Source: Rhodococcoides trifolii (lineage in GTDB: Bacteria > Actinomycetota > Actinomycetes > Mycobacteriales > Mycobacteriaceae). From it: a stretch of DNA of 64,000 bases. Of the stretch, positions 44,993-53,440 are shown one piece after another. A program made the position numbers and the translations under genes. The stretch covers positions 992,001 to 1,056,000 of the forward strand of contig NZ_BMCU01000001.1 in assembly GCF_014635345.1 (NCBI RefSeq). Reading direction: 5' to 3'. The notes beneath the pieces are model-generated. The model saw nothing but the letters and a program-made list of their open reading frames with translations. It did no database searches and was not told the DNA's origin. Every line of letters begins with the position of its first letter. Position 1 is the stretch's first letter.

Positions 44993-45751
44993 TCAGAGCG
45001 CATCGTCGACGAGAACCGAACGCAGCTTCGCCGTGGTCCCGCCGTCGATTCCGAGGGCGTCGAGGTATCCCTCGAACGAGCCGTGGAGACGGTTCACTTC
45101 CGCCATGGCGGCACGGTAATAGTCCTCGCGTACTCCGAGCATCGCGTCGGTCAGCTTCGCGTACTGGGTGTCGCCCCAGATCGACGCGACATCGCGCCGT
45201 AACGGATCGATCGCGTCGTTGCTGCGGAGGTAGTCGGCCAGAACGTCCTCCTCGGTCACACCGGCCGCGCGGAGAACGGTCGCGACGGTCCACCCGGCGC
45301 GGTCCTTGCCCGCAGCGCAGTGGACCAGGACGCCACCCTCGCCCGCCACGATCGTCTCGACGACCGACCGAATGGCGTCCCGAGCGCCGTCGAGCGACGG
45401 GAAGCGTGTGTACGACGTCAGCATGTGCTCGATCGCTGTGGCCTCGTCCGGGACGGATGGTGCTTCGTGAGGCGCCGTCTCCCCGCGGTAGTTCCAGTAC
45501 GGACGCGCGTGCACCCGAACCGACTCCGGTGTGAGGTCGGCGCCTTCACGTTCCACCTCGGCGTCGCCGCGCAGATCGAACACGTCGGTGATCCCGAGGT
45601 CCGCCAGGGCGGCTCGACCGTCGTCGTCGAGCCGACGCAGGGCGGAGGCGCGGTGCAGAACGCCGCTGCGGACGATCCCGCCGTCGGTGGTGCGCAGTCC
45701 GCCCACGTCGCGGTAGTTCCACGCGCCCGACAGAAGAAATTGACTCGTCAC
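44993..45751 (-). CDS. PtpB-like tyrosine/lipid phosphatase
   Basis: The 252-residue protein begins with the family pattern WNYRDVGGLRTTDGG, then VLHRASALRRLDDDGRAALADLG and VFDLRGDAEVE. The active-site P-loop is VLVHCAAGKDRAGW, the HCxxGKDR motif of the MptpB group, which acts on phosphotyrosine, phosphoserine or phosphoinositides. No signal peptide is seen, but MptpB is exported without one. It lies 117 bp upstream of the NRPS on the same strand. I see no biosynthetic link. Confidence 0.9.
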   Translation of the reverse strand: MTSQFLLSGAWNYRDVGGLRTTDGGIVRSGVLHRASALRRLDDDGRAALADLGITDVFDLRGDAEVEREGADLTPESVRVHARPYWNYRGETAPHEAPSVPDEATAIEHMLTSYTRFPSLDGARDAIRSVVETIVAGEGGVLVHCAAGKDRAGWTVATVLRAAGVTEEDVLADYLRSNDAIDPLRRDVASIWGDTQYAKLTDAMLGVREDYYRAAMAEVNRLHGSFEGYLDALGIDGGTTAKLRSVLVDDAL

Positions 45752-45786
45752 ATGATCCCCTCAGCTCCGACAGACACAATGGCGGA

Positions 45787-46083
45787 ATGGATTCTTCGGT
45801 GTTCTTCCACGCGTTGGTGGTGATGAACGCACTGTTCGCGTCGTGTTCGTGGTGTCTCGCGCGCCCGACGCTGCTGTCCTCCACGGCCGTCGTCGTCACG
45901 TCGGTGGCATGGGTTCTGCTGAACGGACCCATCGAAGGCCGAGTACTGGTCGTGATCACCCCTACCAACGGGATCACCGAGTCCGATCTGCTCTCGGTGA
46001 TCGGCGTCGGGATCGCCGTGGTCGGGTACGTCCGGGCCGCACGCAGGCGGTCCGATCAACCCTTGTCGACGACCACCGCGTAG
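45787..46083 (+). CDS. Small hypothetical membrane protein
   Basis: The 98-residue protein has three likely membrane helices: around VFFHALVVMNALFASCSWCL, SSTAVVVTSVAWVLLNG and LSVIGVGIAVVGYVRAA. A basic end (RRRSDQP) follows. I do not recognise the family. It is divergent from the phosphatase gene, with only 35 bp between starts, and its last 28 bases overlap the end of the convergent PRC-barrel gene. Confidence 0.65.
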   Translation: MDSSVFFHALVVMNALFASCSWCLARPTLLSSTAVVVTSVAWVLLNGPIEGRVLVVITPTNGITESDLLSVIGVGIAVVGYVRAARRRSDQPLSTTTA

Positions 46084-46487
46084 GACCCGATTCCGATGAG
46101 CCCGGCGCCGGGGACGCTGCTGCTCTCGAGCACGATCGACGTGATCGACCCGGTCGACGAATCGAACTCGACATCCTTGACCGAACCGAGTTCGGCACCG
46201 CCGGTGCTGAGCACGCGCTTGCCCAGGATTGCTTTGTCCTTGCCGCTCTTGGCCTCGACGTCCGCGTCCGCGGCGGAAATCTGCTCGGCGCCGGTCACCG
46301 TGACGGCATCCGTGCCGAACCCCGCGATGTTCGACCAGGTCAGGGTGTCGCCCGAATCGGCCTTCTTGACGTTCAGGGCCAGCACGGAACGGGTGTCCGC
46401 GTCCACGACGAACCCGTGAACCTTGCCCACCGTGTCGGCGGAGGTGGTGCTGACGATCTTGCGGCCCTTGGCCTCGGAGAACAGCAT
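46056..46487 (-). CDS. PRC-barrel domain protein (shorter)
   Basis: The 143-residue protein begins MLFSEAKGRKIVSTTSADTV and carries two PRC-barrel-like halves: VGKVHGFVVDADTRSVLALN and ELGSVKDVEFDSSTGSITSI. PRC barrels are small beta-barrels that mediate protein or RNA contacts, as in RimM and photosynthetic reaction centre H. It is the last gene of a three-gene operon with a second PRC protein and a small membrane protein; its start shares one base with the preceding stop (TGATG). Confidence 0.82.
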   Translation of the reverse strand: MLFSEAKGRKIVSTTSADTVGKVHGFVVDADTRSVLALNVKKADSGDTLTWSNIAGFGTDAVTVTGAEQISAADADVEAKSGKDKAILGKRVLSTGGAELGSVKDVEFDSSTGSITSIVLESSSVPGAGLIGIGSYAVVVDKG

Positions 46488-47065
46488 CAATGAGATCCTT
46501 CGAGTTGTGCGCGGAACGCCTCGATGGCGGCGCCGAACCCGGCGAGGTCGTCCCGGACGAATTCGGTGGCGCTCGCCGGCACCATGAGGTGCTCGGCGGA
46601 GGCAGCGAGGGTGTCGGGGAGGGGGATGAGTACCTTGGTGCCCTTGTTCTTCAGCGACTCCGAGGATTCGACCTCGTAGCCGACGACGTCGCACTTGCCA
46701 CCGTTGGTTCCGCTGACCTCGATGATCACGTCGATGACCTTGCCGAGGTCGGTTCCGGAATCGGTCAGTACCTGGGAGCCGAGGATGTTGCCGCCGCTAC
46801 CGCCCGAAGTGAAAACCTCGGTAGGACTTGCCAATACGTCGTCACGCAGAATCATGACGGCGTCCGGACCCAGGGCTGCGACGTGCGACCAGGCAAGGAC
46901 TTCCTTCTTGGGGCCGGAGAACAGTCCCCGCCCGGCCAGGGTGAAGCCGGAGACCTCGCCGCCGCCGGCGGCGTAGACGATGTCCTTGATCTGGGCGACG
47001 TCCTCACCCGCCATCGTGACGACGGGTCGCTTCTCGATCTCACTGGCCCGCATCAGCACCGTCAT
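46487..47065 (-). CDS. PRC-barrel domain protein (longer)
   Basis: The 192-residue protein begins MTVLMRASEIEKRPVVTMAG and has a PRC-barrel segment DVAQIKDIVYAAGGGEVSGF, then a second one around SQVLTDSGTDLGKVIDVIIE. A helical end (FVRDDLAGFGAAIEAFRAQL) follows. It is a paralogue of the next gene in layout but with low sequence similarity. The start overlaps the stop of the small membrane protein gene (ATGA). Function unknown; a membrane-associated complex of the three products is plausible. Confidence 0.82.
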   Translation of the reverse strand: MTVLMRASEIEKRPVVTMAGEDVAQIKDIVYAAGGGEVSGFTLAGRGLFSGPKKEVLAWSHVAALGPDAVMILRDDVLASPTEVFTSGGSGGNILGSQVLTDSGTDLGKVIDVIIEVSGTNGGKCDVVGYEVESSESLKNKGTKVLIPLPDTLAASAEHLMVPASATEFVRDDLAGFGAAIEAFRAQLEGSH

Positions 47066-47238
47066 GACGCGCCGCCCATTCCCGACCGGCCTCCGGCCTG
47101 CCCGCCCGGCTTCTCGACGTTCGAGGTATCGGCAATGATCACGCCGCCCGATCGGCGCTTTGCCTGAATCGCGAGCACGGCTCCGACGATCACCGCGATG
47201 ATCACCAGAACCAGAATGAGCCAACCCCACCACTCCAT
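47062..47238 (-). CDS. 58-residue single-pass membrane protein of the PRC operon
   Basis: The frame begins MEWWGWLILVLVIIAVIVGA, one strong membrane helix with an aromatic N-terminal cap. A basic KRRSGG stop-transfer segment and a Gly-rich tail ending GGRSGMGGAS follow. It is the first gene of the PRC-barrel operon and its TGA overlaps the next ATG by four bases. The hydrophobic profile, the coupling and the operon position support a real gene. It may anchor the PRC proteins at the membrane; this is inferred. Confidence 0.75.
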   Translation of the reverse strand: MEWWGWLILVLVIIAVIVGAVLAIQAKRRSGGVIIADTSNVEKPGGQAGGRSGMGGAS

Positions 47239-47285
47239 GACAAACCTGTGCTTTCCGCGAACGTGCTCGCCCCCGGCGGGACGAG

Positions 47286-47299
47286 CGATGACGTCATCG
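47286..47299. promoter_or_regulatory. 14-bp perfect palindrome between the PRC operon and marR
   Basis: CGATGACGTCATCG is a perfect palindrome. It lies about 50 bp upstream of the PRC operon start and partly overlaps a TACGAT (-10 like) on the minus strand at 47296-47301. GTAGT-GCG-ACTAC follows directly at 47299-47311. It is a probable transcription-factor site. Confidence 0.5.
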
Positions 47300-47371
47300 T
47301 AGTGCGACTACCCACAGAAGCCCGTGGCCATGCCGCGGTTCCGTGCTGTGACCCACGAGACACGCTTTTTA

Positions 47372-47417
47372 ACTTGCTTAGCGCATGTATGTATTCGTAT
47401 AGTTGCGGACAGCAAGT
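47372..47417 (+). promoter_or_regulatory. marR promoter flanked by inverted repeats
   Basis: TTGCTT (47374-47379) and TATAGT (47398-47403) are 18 bp apart. ACTTGCT at 47372-47378 and its inverted copy AGCAAGT at 47411-47417 bracket the promoter, one at -35 and one after the start point, consistent with MarR autorepression. Confidence 0.55.
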
Positions 47418-47444
47418 AAGTCGAATCACAGTCTGGAGTGGCCA

Positions 47445-47918
47445 ATGGCAGTCCACCACGAGACAGCCGAAGAGCTGGTCGAAGAGGTGTTTCTCTTCGG
47501 CCGGGCCCTGAAACTGGCGGTCGGAAACAGTGACAGTTCGTTGCTGCCACCGGCCCTGACCGGCGTCCTGGGGATGCTCTCCATTCACGGCGAGTGTCGT
47601 CAGACCGAGTTGGCGTCGTTGCTGTGCCTCAGCCAGTCCGCGCTGAGTCGGCAACTGTCCGATCTCGTCGAGTGGGGATACATCACCCGTACCCCCGATC
47701 CCGACGATCGTCGAGCAGCGCTCGTTCGGGTCTCCGACAGTGGCTTCGAAATCTTGGAACGAATCAAGGAAAGCAGGGTGGCCCGGTTGTCGACGATGTT
47801 GGGCGAGTGGTCCGAAGAACAAGCACTCGCCGCGCTCGAATCCGTACGCCACCTCAAGGACACCTTCACCGACCAGGCGCGTCACGCCTCGGCCGATTAC
47901 ACGCTGATTGCGAGATGA
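47445..47918 (+). CDS. MarR-family transcriptional regulator
   Basis: The 157-residue protein has the MarR winged helix: LPPALTGVLGMLSIHGECRQ, TELASLLCLSQSALSRQLSD as the helix-turn-helix, and the wing RTPDPDDRRAALVRVSDSG with the conserved DxRR. Helices at both ends form the dimer. ATG 47445 begins MAVHHETAEEL. It is followed without a gap by an MFS exporter (ATGA overlap), so it very likely controls that exporter and itself through the promoter at 47372-47417. Confidence 0.92.
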   Translation: MAVHHETAEELVEEVFLFGRALKLAVGNSDSSLLPPALTGVLGMLSIHGECRQTELASLLCLSQSALSRQLSDLVEWGYITRTPDPDDRRAALVRVSDSGFEILERIKESRVARLSTMLGEWSEEQALAALESVRHLKDTFTDQARHASADYTLIAR

Positions 47919-49867
47919 CCATGACCACTGCACAGGAAGCTCCGCCATCTACCGAGACGGTGGTGCACGACCCCAAGGCGATGTCTCACCGCCAGATCCT
48001 CGAAGCCCTCGTCGGGCTTCTCGCCGCGCTGTTCACCGCGCTGCTGAGCACCACCATCGTCTCGACGGCGCTGCCCACCATCATCGGTGACCTCAAAGGC
48101 TCGCAGACCGCGTACACCTGGGTCATCACCGCCGCACTGCTCTCCAACGCGGCGTCGACACCCATCTGGGGCAAGCTCGCCGACCTCTTCAACAAGAAGC
48201 TGCTGGTCCAGGGCGCGATTCTGATCTTCGTCGGCGGTTCCGTCATCGCCGGTTTCGCTCCCAACGTGGCCGTCCTTCTGGGCGCACGCGTCGTGCAGGG
48301 CATCGGCATGGGCGGACTGACCGCACTGGTCGTCGCCATCATCGGCACCATCGTGTCCCCGCGTGAACGCGGCCGGTACTCCGGCTACACCGGTGCCGTC
48401 ATGGCCGTGTCGCTCTCCGGTGGACCCATCCTCGGCGGCGTCATCGTCGACAGCCCGCTCGGCTGGCGCTGGTGCTTCTTCGTCTGCATCCCGCTCGCCG
48501 TCATCGCGATGTTCCTGCTGCAGCGCACGCTGAAGATCCCGACCGAGCGCAAGGATCACGTCTCCATCGACTGGCTCGGCGCACTCCTGCTCACCGCCGG
48601 TGTCTCCATCCTGCTGATCTGGGTCTCGTTCGCCGGCCAGGCCGGGTACTACGACTGGATCTCCCGTGACTCCGCGATCTACGTCGGCGCCGGTGTCCTG
48701 CTGCTGATCGCCTGCCTCGTCGTCGAGACACGCGTGAAGTCCCCGATCATCCCGCTCAAGATCGTGCGTCAGCGCACCACCGGACTCGCCATCATCGCGT
48801 CCATCGCCGTCGGTGTCGGCATGTTCGGTGCCACCACCTTCCTCGGCCAGTACTTCCAGACCGCTCGCGGCTACACCGCCACCGAGGCAGGGTTGCTCTC
48901 CATCCCGCTCGTCGCCGGCATGTTGGTCGCGTCCGTCGGAACGGGTCAGCTCATCTCCCGCTTCGGCAAGTGGAAGGCGTTCATCGTCACCGGTTCGCTT
49001 CTGCTGGTCGCCGGATTCGGTCTGCTCGGCACCATCGACCACACCACCAGCCTCTACGTCATCGGTGTTCTGATCGCCGTGGTCGGACTCGGTGTCGGTT
49101 CACTGATGCAGAACGTCGTTCTCGCCGTGCAGAACACGGTGAGCAGCCACGAGATCGGTACCGCCTCGAGCACCGTCGCCTTCTTCCGTACCTTCGGTGG
49201 CGCGATCGGCGTCTCGGTCCTCGGCTCCATCCTCGCTTCCCGCGTGGCGACGCTGTCCGCCACCGGATTGGCCGCAGAGGGAATCGATCCCGGATCGGCC
49301 AGTGGCGGTGGAGGACTCGACCTCGCGTCCATGCCGCCCGCCGTGGCCACGGTCATCCGCACCGCCTACGGCGACGCGACCGGGCACATCTTCCTGATCG
49401 CCGGAATCGTCTGCATCGTCACGGTTCTCGCGGTTGCGTTGATCCCGAACCGTCCCCTGCGCAAGACGATCGACCTGGCGTCGGAGATGCCGGCCGCACC
49501 GGCCGACGAGGCATCGGAAGTTCAGCTCAAGTGGGTTTCGGACGACGACAAGGACGCAGTCTCGGGTCGCCACGAGGCGCACGACGGTCAGGAACCGTTC
49601 GCCGGTCTGAGCACCGACGCCCGGGACCGTCTGCTCGCACTGCTTCTGCCGGAGCCGAAGGAAACCCTCGAGGCTCTCGAAGAGGCCGAGTCCATCCGTT
49701 CCGAAGTGGTTGCGCTGCAACAGGAGCTCGACGCCAAGATGCTCGACTTCGACGCGGTCTGCGAGCGCCTGCGCCGCCTGGGTCTCAGCGAAGACCAGAT
49801 CGCTCGGGTCCTCGGTGACAACCATGTGCCCGATACGCACAACACAGCAGTTCGGGTTCAGGTCTAG
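47915..49867 (+). CDS. MFS exporter, DHA2 type, with long C-terminal extension
   Basis: The 650-residue protein has about fourteen membrane helices in residues 25-530. Helix 1 is ALFTALLSTTIVSTALPTII and motif A is GKLADLFNKKLL; FVGGSVIAGFAPNVAVLLGA follows. The C-terminal part, about 120 residues after PLRKTIDL, is hydrophilic and acidic, with a probable coiled coil (LEALEEAESIRSEVVALQQE) and a RLGLSEDQIARVLG helix. It resembles multidrug exporters of the EmrB/LfrA sort. The start overlaps the marR stop. Confidence 0.9.
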   Translation: MTMTTAQEAPPSTETVVHDPKAMSHRQILEALVGLLAALFTALLSTTIVSTALPTIIGDLKGSQTAYTWVITAALLSNAASTPIWGKLADLFNKKLLVQGAILIFVGGSVIAGFAPNVAVLLGARVVQGIGMGGLTALVVAIIGTIVSPRERGRYSGYTGAVMAVSLSGGPILGGVIVDSPLGWRWCFFVCIPLAVIAMFLLQRTLKIPTERKDHVSIDWLGALLLTAGVSILLIWVSFAGQAGYYDWISRDSAIYVGAGVLLLIACLVVETRVKSPIIPLKIVRQRTTGLAIIASIAVGVGMFGATTFLGQYFQTARGYTATEAGLLSIPLVAGMLVASVGTGQLISRFGKWKAFIVTGSLLLVAGFGLLGTIDHTTSLYVIGVLIAVVGLGVGSLMQNVVLAVQNTVSSHEIGTASSTVAFFRTFGGAIGVSVLGSILASRVATLSATGLAAEGIDPGSASGGGGLDLASMPPAVATVIRTAYGDATGHIFLIAGIVCIVTVLAVALIPNRPLRKTIDLASEMPAAPADEASEVQLKWVSDDDKDAVSGRHEAHDGQEPFAGLSTDARDRLLALLLPEPKETLEALEEAESIRSEVVALQQELDAKMLDFDAVCERLRRLGLSEDQIARVLGDNHVPDTHNTAVRVQV

Positions 49868-49883
49868 ACAGTCGGTTCACACT

Positions 49884-49911
49884 GCGCGCCCGCTCTTCGG
49901 AGTGGGCGCGC
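49884..49911. terminator. UUCG-capped hairpin between convergent genes
   Basis: GCGCGCCCGCTC (49884-49895) and GAGTGGGCGCGC (49900-49911) pair over 12 positions with one G-T, capped by TTCG. No T-run follows on either side. It may act as a weak bidirectional terminator or as a 3' stabiliser. Confidence 0.5.
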
Positions 49912-49929
49912 CGTGCTGTGTGTGGGTGG

Positions 49930-51420
49930 CTATGCCACCGCCACCCGCACCTGCGCATACCCCGTCGCGCCGTCCGGGACGGTGTCCGCCAGGTCTTCCG
50001 TCTGTACCTCGCCGGTGCTGTCGGTCGCGCGCGCCTCGATCAGGTGCGACCCGGACGCCGCCGACCACGGAACCGTCCACTGACGCCACGTGTCGCGCGA
50101 ATACTCCTCGGACAGCGCGGCATCCGTCCACGGTCCGCCGTCGAACCGCACTTCCACGCGCGAGATGCCGCGATGCTGGGCCCACGCGACACCGGCTACG
50201 ACGACGTCGCCCGCTGCCGCCGACCGGCCTTCGCGCGGGGTGTCGATGCGGGTCGCCGTCTTGATCGGCCCCTTCTCCGACCACCCGCGATCCGTCCAGT
50301 AGGCGGTCGCCTTGCTGAACCGCGTGACCTCGAGGTCGGTGACCCATTTCGTCGCGGAGACGTATCCGTACAGTCCGGGGACGATCAACCGCGCGGGGTA
50401 TCCGTGCTCGACCGGCAGCGGCTGTCCGTTCATGGCGACGGCGAGCATCGCGTCGCGGCCGTCGAGCAGAACCTCGAGCGGGGTTCCGGCGGTGAACGCA
50501 TCGCGACTCGACGAGAGCACCATGTCCGCCTTCGCTTGCGGGCCGGCCTCTTCGAGCAGATCCTTCAACGAGTATCCGGTCCACACCGCGTTGCCGACGA
50601 GGTCTCCACCGATCGGGTTCGACACGCAGGTGAGCGTGACCATTCGTTCCATGGACATTCGTGACTGCAGGTCCGCGAATGTCAGCGTCATCTCGCGATC
50701 GACCATTCCGTGAATGCGCAGACTCCACTCCTGCGTCGACACCTTGGGTACGACGAGCGCAGTGTCGATCCGGTAGAAGTCGGCGTTGTCGGTCACGTAC
50801 GTCGACAGACCGGAGAGCTTCAGGTCGGCTCCGCTGGGAACGGGTGGCGCCGGGCTCGTCGGCGTCGGAACCGCGAACGTGGCGCGGTCCTGTGTCACGC
50901 TGCGGGTCGACGCGCTGAGCATCCGGCCCGCAACGCCGGCCAGGACGGCCGACCCCGCGATCACGGCGCCGAACGTCAGGAAGCTGCGCCGCCCCGACCC
51001 GTCGACGGTCTCGGCGCGGGTCACCAGCGCGCGCAACACCGCAATTCCGGCGGCAACCCCGACGAGGGTCGGGACCGCTGAGGTCAGCGTCGCACCCGAT
51101 CGTGTTGTGGCCGAGACGATTCCGATGAGTCCCAGGACGACGAACAAGGCCGACCCGTACGGTGCGCGTCGGCGCTCGACCACGCCGGCCAGCGCGGCCA
51201 AGCCGACGATGATCACGGACATGCCCACGAAGAGCGCGGTCTTGTCGGAGGTGCCGAAGGTGCCGATCGCCCACTCACGCACCGCCTCCGGGGTGTTGTC
51301 GACGACGGCGGACCCCACCGCGACGTACGGCGACGAATCGGGCCCGATCAGCGCGGCGAGTAGTTCGCCGACGCCGAGGACGAAGGCAGCGGCCAGGATG
51401 CCGGAGATAGCGCGTTTCAC
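49930..51420 (-). CDS. Membrane-anchored molybdopterin oxidoreductase (sulfite-oxidase fold)
   Basis: The 496-residue protein starts with four or five hydrophobic helices in the first 165 residues. The soluble part has the sulfite oxidase Moco domain: WSLRIHGMVDREMTLTFADL, the cofactor Cys in MVTLTCVSNPIGGDLVGN, AVWTGYSLKDLLEEAG and VEHGYPARLIVPGLYGYVSAT with KWVTDLEV. The C-terminal domain of about 110 residues is the Ig-like Mo-co dimerisation module. It should sit on the outer face of the membrane. The electron partner and substrate are unknown. The next gene on this strand starts upstream, with a 5-bp gap. Confidence 0.92.
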   Translation of the reverse strand: MKRAISGILAAAFVLGVGELLAALIGPDSSPYVAVGSAVVDNTPEAVREWAIGTFGTSDKTALFVGMSVIIVGLAALAGVVERRRAPYGSALFVVLGLIGIVSATTRSGATLTSAVPTLVGVAAGIAVLRALVTRAETVDGSGRRSFLTFGAVIAGSAVLAGVAGRMLSASTRSVTQDRATFAVPTPTSPAPPVPSGADLKLSGLSTYVTDNADFYRIDTALVVPKVSTQEWSLRIHGMVDREMTLTFADLQSRMSMERMVTLTCVSNPIGGDLVGNAVWTGYSLKDLLEEAGPQAKADMVLSSSRDAFTAGTPLEVLLDGRDAMLAVAMNGQPLPVEHGYPARLIVPGLYGYVSATKWVTDLEVTRFSKATAYWTDRGWSEKGPIKTATRIDTPREGRSAAAGDVVVAGVAWAQHRGISRVEVRFDGGPWTDAALSEEYSRDTWRQWTVPWSAASGSHLIEARATDSTGEVQTEDLADTVPDGATGYAQVRVAVA

Positions 51421-51425
51421 TTCTC

Positions 51426-52736
51426 CTACAGTAAGCGCGGCCCCAGCACGCTCCTGAGATACGCGTTGTCGAACGTTCCCTGCGGGTCCACTTTGTCGCG
51501 AACCGCCACGAAGTTGTCGAAGTGCTCGTAGGTCGAACGCAGATCGTCGGCGGCGCGGGTGTGAAGCTTGCCCCAGTGCGGACGGCCGCCTGCCGCAGTG
51601 GCGATCTTCTCGACGGCGTCGAAGTAGGCGCCCGGCTCACGCCGGTGGTACTGATGCACCGCGACATACCCGGTGGCGCGTCCGTAGGCGGTGGAGAGCC
51701 ACACGTCGTCGGCTGCGGCGCAGCGTACTTCCACCGGGAAGGCAACGCGGTAGTCCGAACGATCCACCCAGCGCCGGATCTCGTTCAGCACGTCGGGAAC
51801 CTGCTCCACCGCAAGCGCGAACTCCATCTCGCGGAACCGCACCCGACGCGACGACGCGAACACCCGGTAGCTCCGGTCGGTGAACGTCCGCGCGGACAGG
51901 GCGCGCGCGGCCAGGCGATTCATCGCGGGAATGACGGTCGGTCGTACCGCACCGATGCGGTTCAGGACCTCGAAAGCCGAGTTCGACAGCAGCTCGTCGT
52001 CGACCCACCCGCGAACGCGACCGAGCGGCGCGGGTGCCTCGGTAGCCGCACGACGGGTGTTTGCTTTCGTCAGCACGCGATCGGTGTGCGGGAACCAGTA
52101 GAACTCGTAGTGGTCGAGGGCGGCGGTCGTCGCCGCGAACCGTTCGAGAGTCTCGCCGAGTCGTCCCGGCGCCTCGACGGCGCGCAGCAGGAACGCGGGT
52201 TCGCACCGCAGAGTGACGGCGGTCAGGACGCCGAGTGCGCCGAGTCCGAGCCGCGCGGCCTCGAGCAGGTCTCCGGTCGCCTCCACCTCGTCGCCGTCGG
52301 AGAGTACGATTCGAGCTCCCACCACCTGTGAGGCGAGACCGCCGAAACGGGCGCCGGTGCCGTGAGTTCCCGTCGACAGTGCCCCTGCGACGCTCTGCGC
52401 GTCGATGTCACCGAGGTTGGTCATGGCCAGTCCGCGTTCCCACAACGCCGGTCCCAGGTCGTGCAGCCGCGTGCCGGCACCGACGGTGACCAGGGAGGTT
52501 CCGTCGTCGCAGCGAGTGACGGATTCGATTCCGGTCAGGTGATCCAGCGACACCGACACCCCATCGGTCACGGCGACGCCGGTGAACGAGTGACCTGCGC
52601 CGACGGCTTTGACCCGGTGCCCGGACGCAGTGGCGCGCTCGACGACCGAGCGGAGCTCGTCGACGTCGCGCGGGACGTACGCCGCCTGCGGCCGCGCCTG
52701 CTGGTTACCGGCCCAGTTGGTCCACACCTGCGTCAT
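51426..52736 (-). CDS. FAD-linked sugar-lactone oxidase (D-arabinono-1,4-lactone oxidase type)
   Basis: The 436-residue protein has an N-terminal PCMH-type FAD domain: WTNWAGNQQARPQAAYVPRD, KAVGAGHSFTGVAVTDG and the LGDIDAQSVAGALSTGTHGT signature. The C-terminal ALO domain ends with PHWGKLHTRAADDLRSTY, whose HWGK motif marks aldonolactone oxidases. It should oxidise a sugar lactone to an ascorbate-like product with oxygen or another acceptor. It is divergent from tetR with two palindromes between them, so it is probably regulated by that TetR protein. Confidence 0.88.
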   Translation of the reverse strand: MTQVWTNWAGNQQARPQAAYVPRDVDELRSVVERATASGHRVKAVGAGHSFTGVAVTDGVSVSLDHLTGIESVTRCDDGTSLVTVGAGTRLHDLGPALWERGLAMTNLGDIDAQSVAGALSTGTHGTGARFGGLASQVVGARIVLSDGDEVEATGDLLEAARLGLGALGVLTAVTLRCEPAFLLRAVEAPGRLGETLERFAATTAALDHYEFYWFPHTDRVLTKANTRRAATEAPAPLGRVRGWVDDELLSNSAFEVLNRIGAVRPTVIPAMNRLAARALSARTFTDRSYRVFASSRRVRFREMEFALAVEQVPDVLNEIRRWVDRSDYRVAFPVEVRCAAADDVWLSTAYGRATGYVAVHQYHRREPGAYFDAVEKIATAAGGRPHWGKLHTRAADDLRSTYEHFDNFVAVRDKVDPQGTFDNAYLRSVLGPRLL

Positions 52737-52748
52737 GGTCCGATTTTC

Positions 52749-52779
52749 ACTTGGACGTGCGTCCAGGTCAACAGTTGAC
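52749..52779. promoter_or_regulatory. Two adjacent palindromes between the lactone oxidase and tetR
   Basis: ACTTGGACG-TG-CGTCCAGGT (52749-52768) is a 20-bp inverted repeat with one mismatch per arm. GTCAAC-A-GTTGAC (52767-52779) is a perfect 13-bp palindrome. Both lie in the 56-bp divergent spacer and are likely TetR operator sites. Confidence 0.65.
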
Positions 52780-52792
52780 TACCATTCCGGAG

Positions 52793-53440
52793 ATGCTGAA
52801 CCGGCTGCCCGCAGACGTGCGGCGTACGCAGTTGATCGAGGCCGGTCTCACCATCGCCGAGAGGTCCGGCATCGCGTCGGTCACCGTGCGCGCCGTGGCG
52901 GAGCAAGCGCATGTCTCGCTCGGCGTAGTTCACTACTGCTTCGAGAACAAGGAAGCGCTCGTCGCAGCGATGGGCGAACAGCTCGTCACTCAGCTGAGCG
53001 GGGCCATGCGCGAGGCATTGGGCGCCGAGACAACCGAGTCCGCCGCATGCTTGACGGGGGCGCGAGGCATGCGCGAGCTCCTCCACCGCGGACTCACGGC
53101 CATGTGGGACATCATCGAGAACACTGCGGACCGGCAGCTGCTCACGTACGAGATCACCACCTACTCCCTACGTTCGCGCGCGGCCGGCTCGACCGTCGCC
53201 GGTAACATCGGCCTCCTGCAGTATCAGGTGATGGACACCGAAGCGGCGCAATTCCTGGCTCGTACAGCAGCATTCACGTCGATGGCGTGGACGGAACCGC
53301 TGAGCTCGCTCGCGCGGGCAGCCCTGGCGACCATCGACGGCTTGGTCTTGCGGTGGCTCGTCGACCGCGACTCCCTCGCCATCATTGCCGAACTCGACGA
53401 CCTCGCAGCACGGTTCACGACGAAAGCGGTGCCTCTATGA
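52793..53440 (+). CDS. TetR-family transcriptional regulator
   Basis: The protein is about 215 residues from the ATG at 52793. The N-terminal helix-turn-helix reads RRTQLIEAGLTIAERSGIAS then VTVRAVAEQAHVSLGVVHYC followed by FENKEALV. The C-terminal helical domain would bind a ligand; its type is not clear. A TTG at 52751 lies inside the operator palindrome and is rejected as start. The stop overlaps the next gene (ATGA). It probably represses itself, the PLP enzyme and the divergent lactone oxidase. Confidence 0.9.
   Translation: MLNRLPADVRRTQLIEAGLTIAERSGIASVTVRAVAEQAHVSLGVVHYCFENKEALVAAMGEQLVTQLSGAMREALGAETTESAACLTGARGMRELLHRGLTAMWDIIENTADRQLLTYEITTYSLRSRAAGSTVAGNIGLLQYQVMDTEAAQFLARTAAFTSMAWTEPLSSLARAALATIDGLVLRWLVDRDSLAIIAELDDLAARFTTKAVPL

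Noticed and set aside
49884-49911. Classical rho-independent terminator after the MFS gene
   Set aside because: The hairpin is strong but lacks a T-run in both directions; kept only as a terminator-like hairpin.
52751-52792. TTG start extending TetR by 14 residues
   Set aside because: The codon is inside the operator palindrome and the added residues precede the normal TetR N-terminus.
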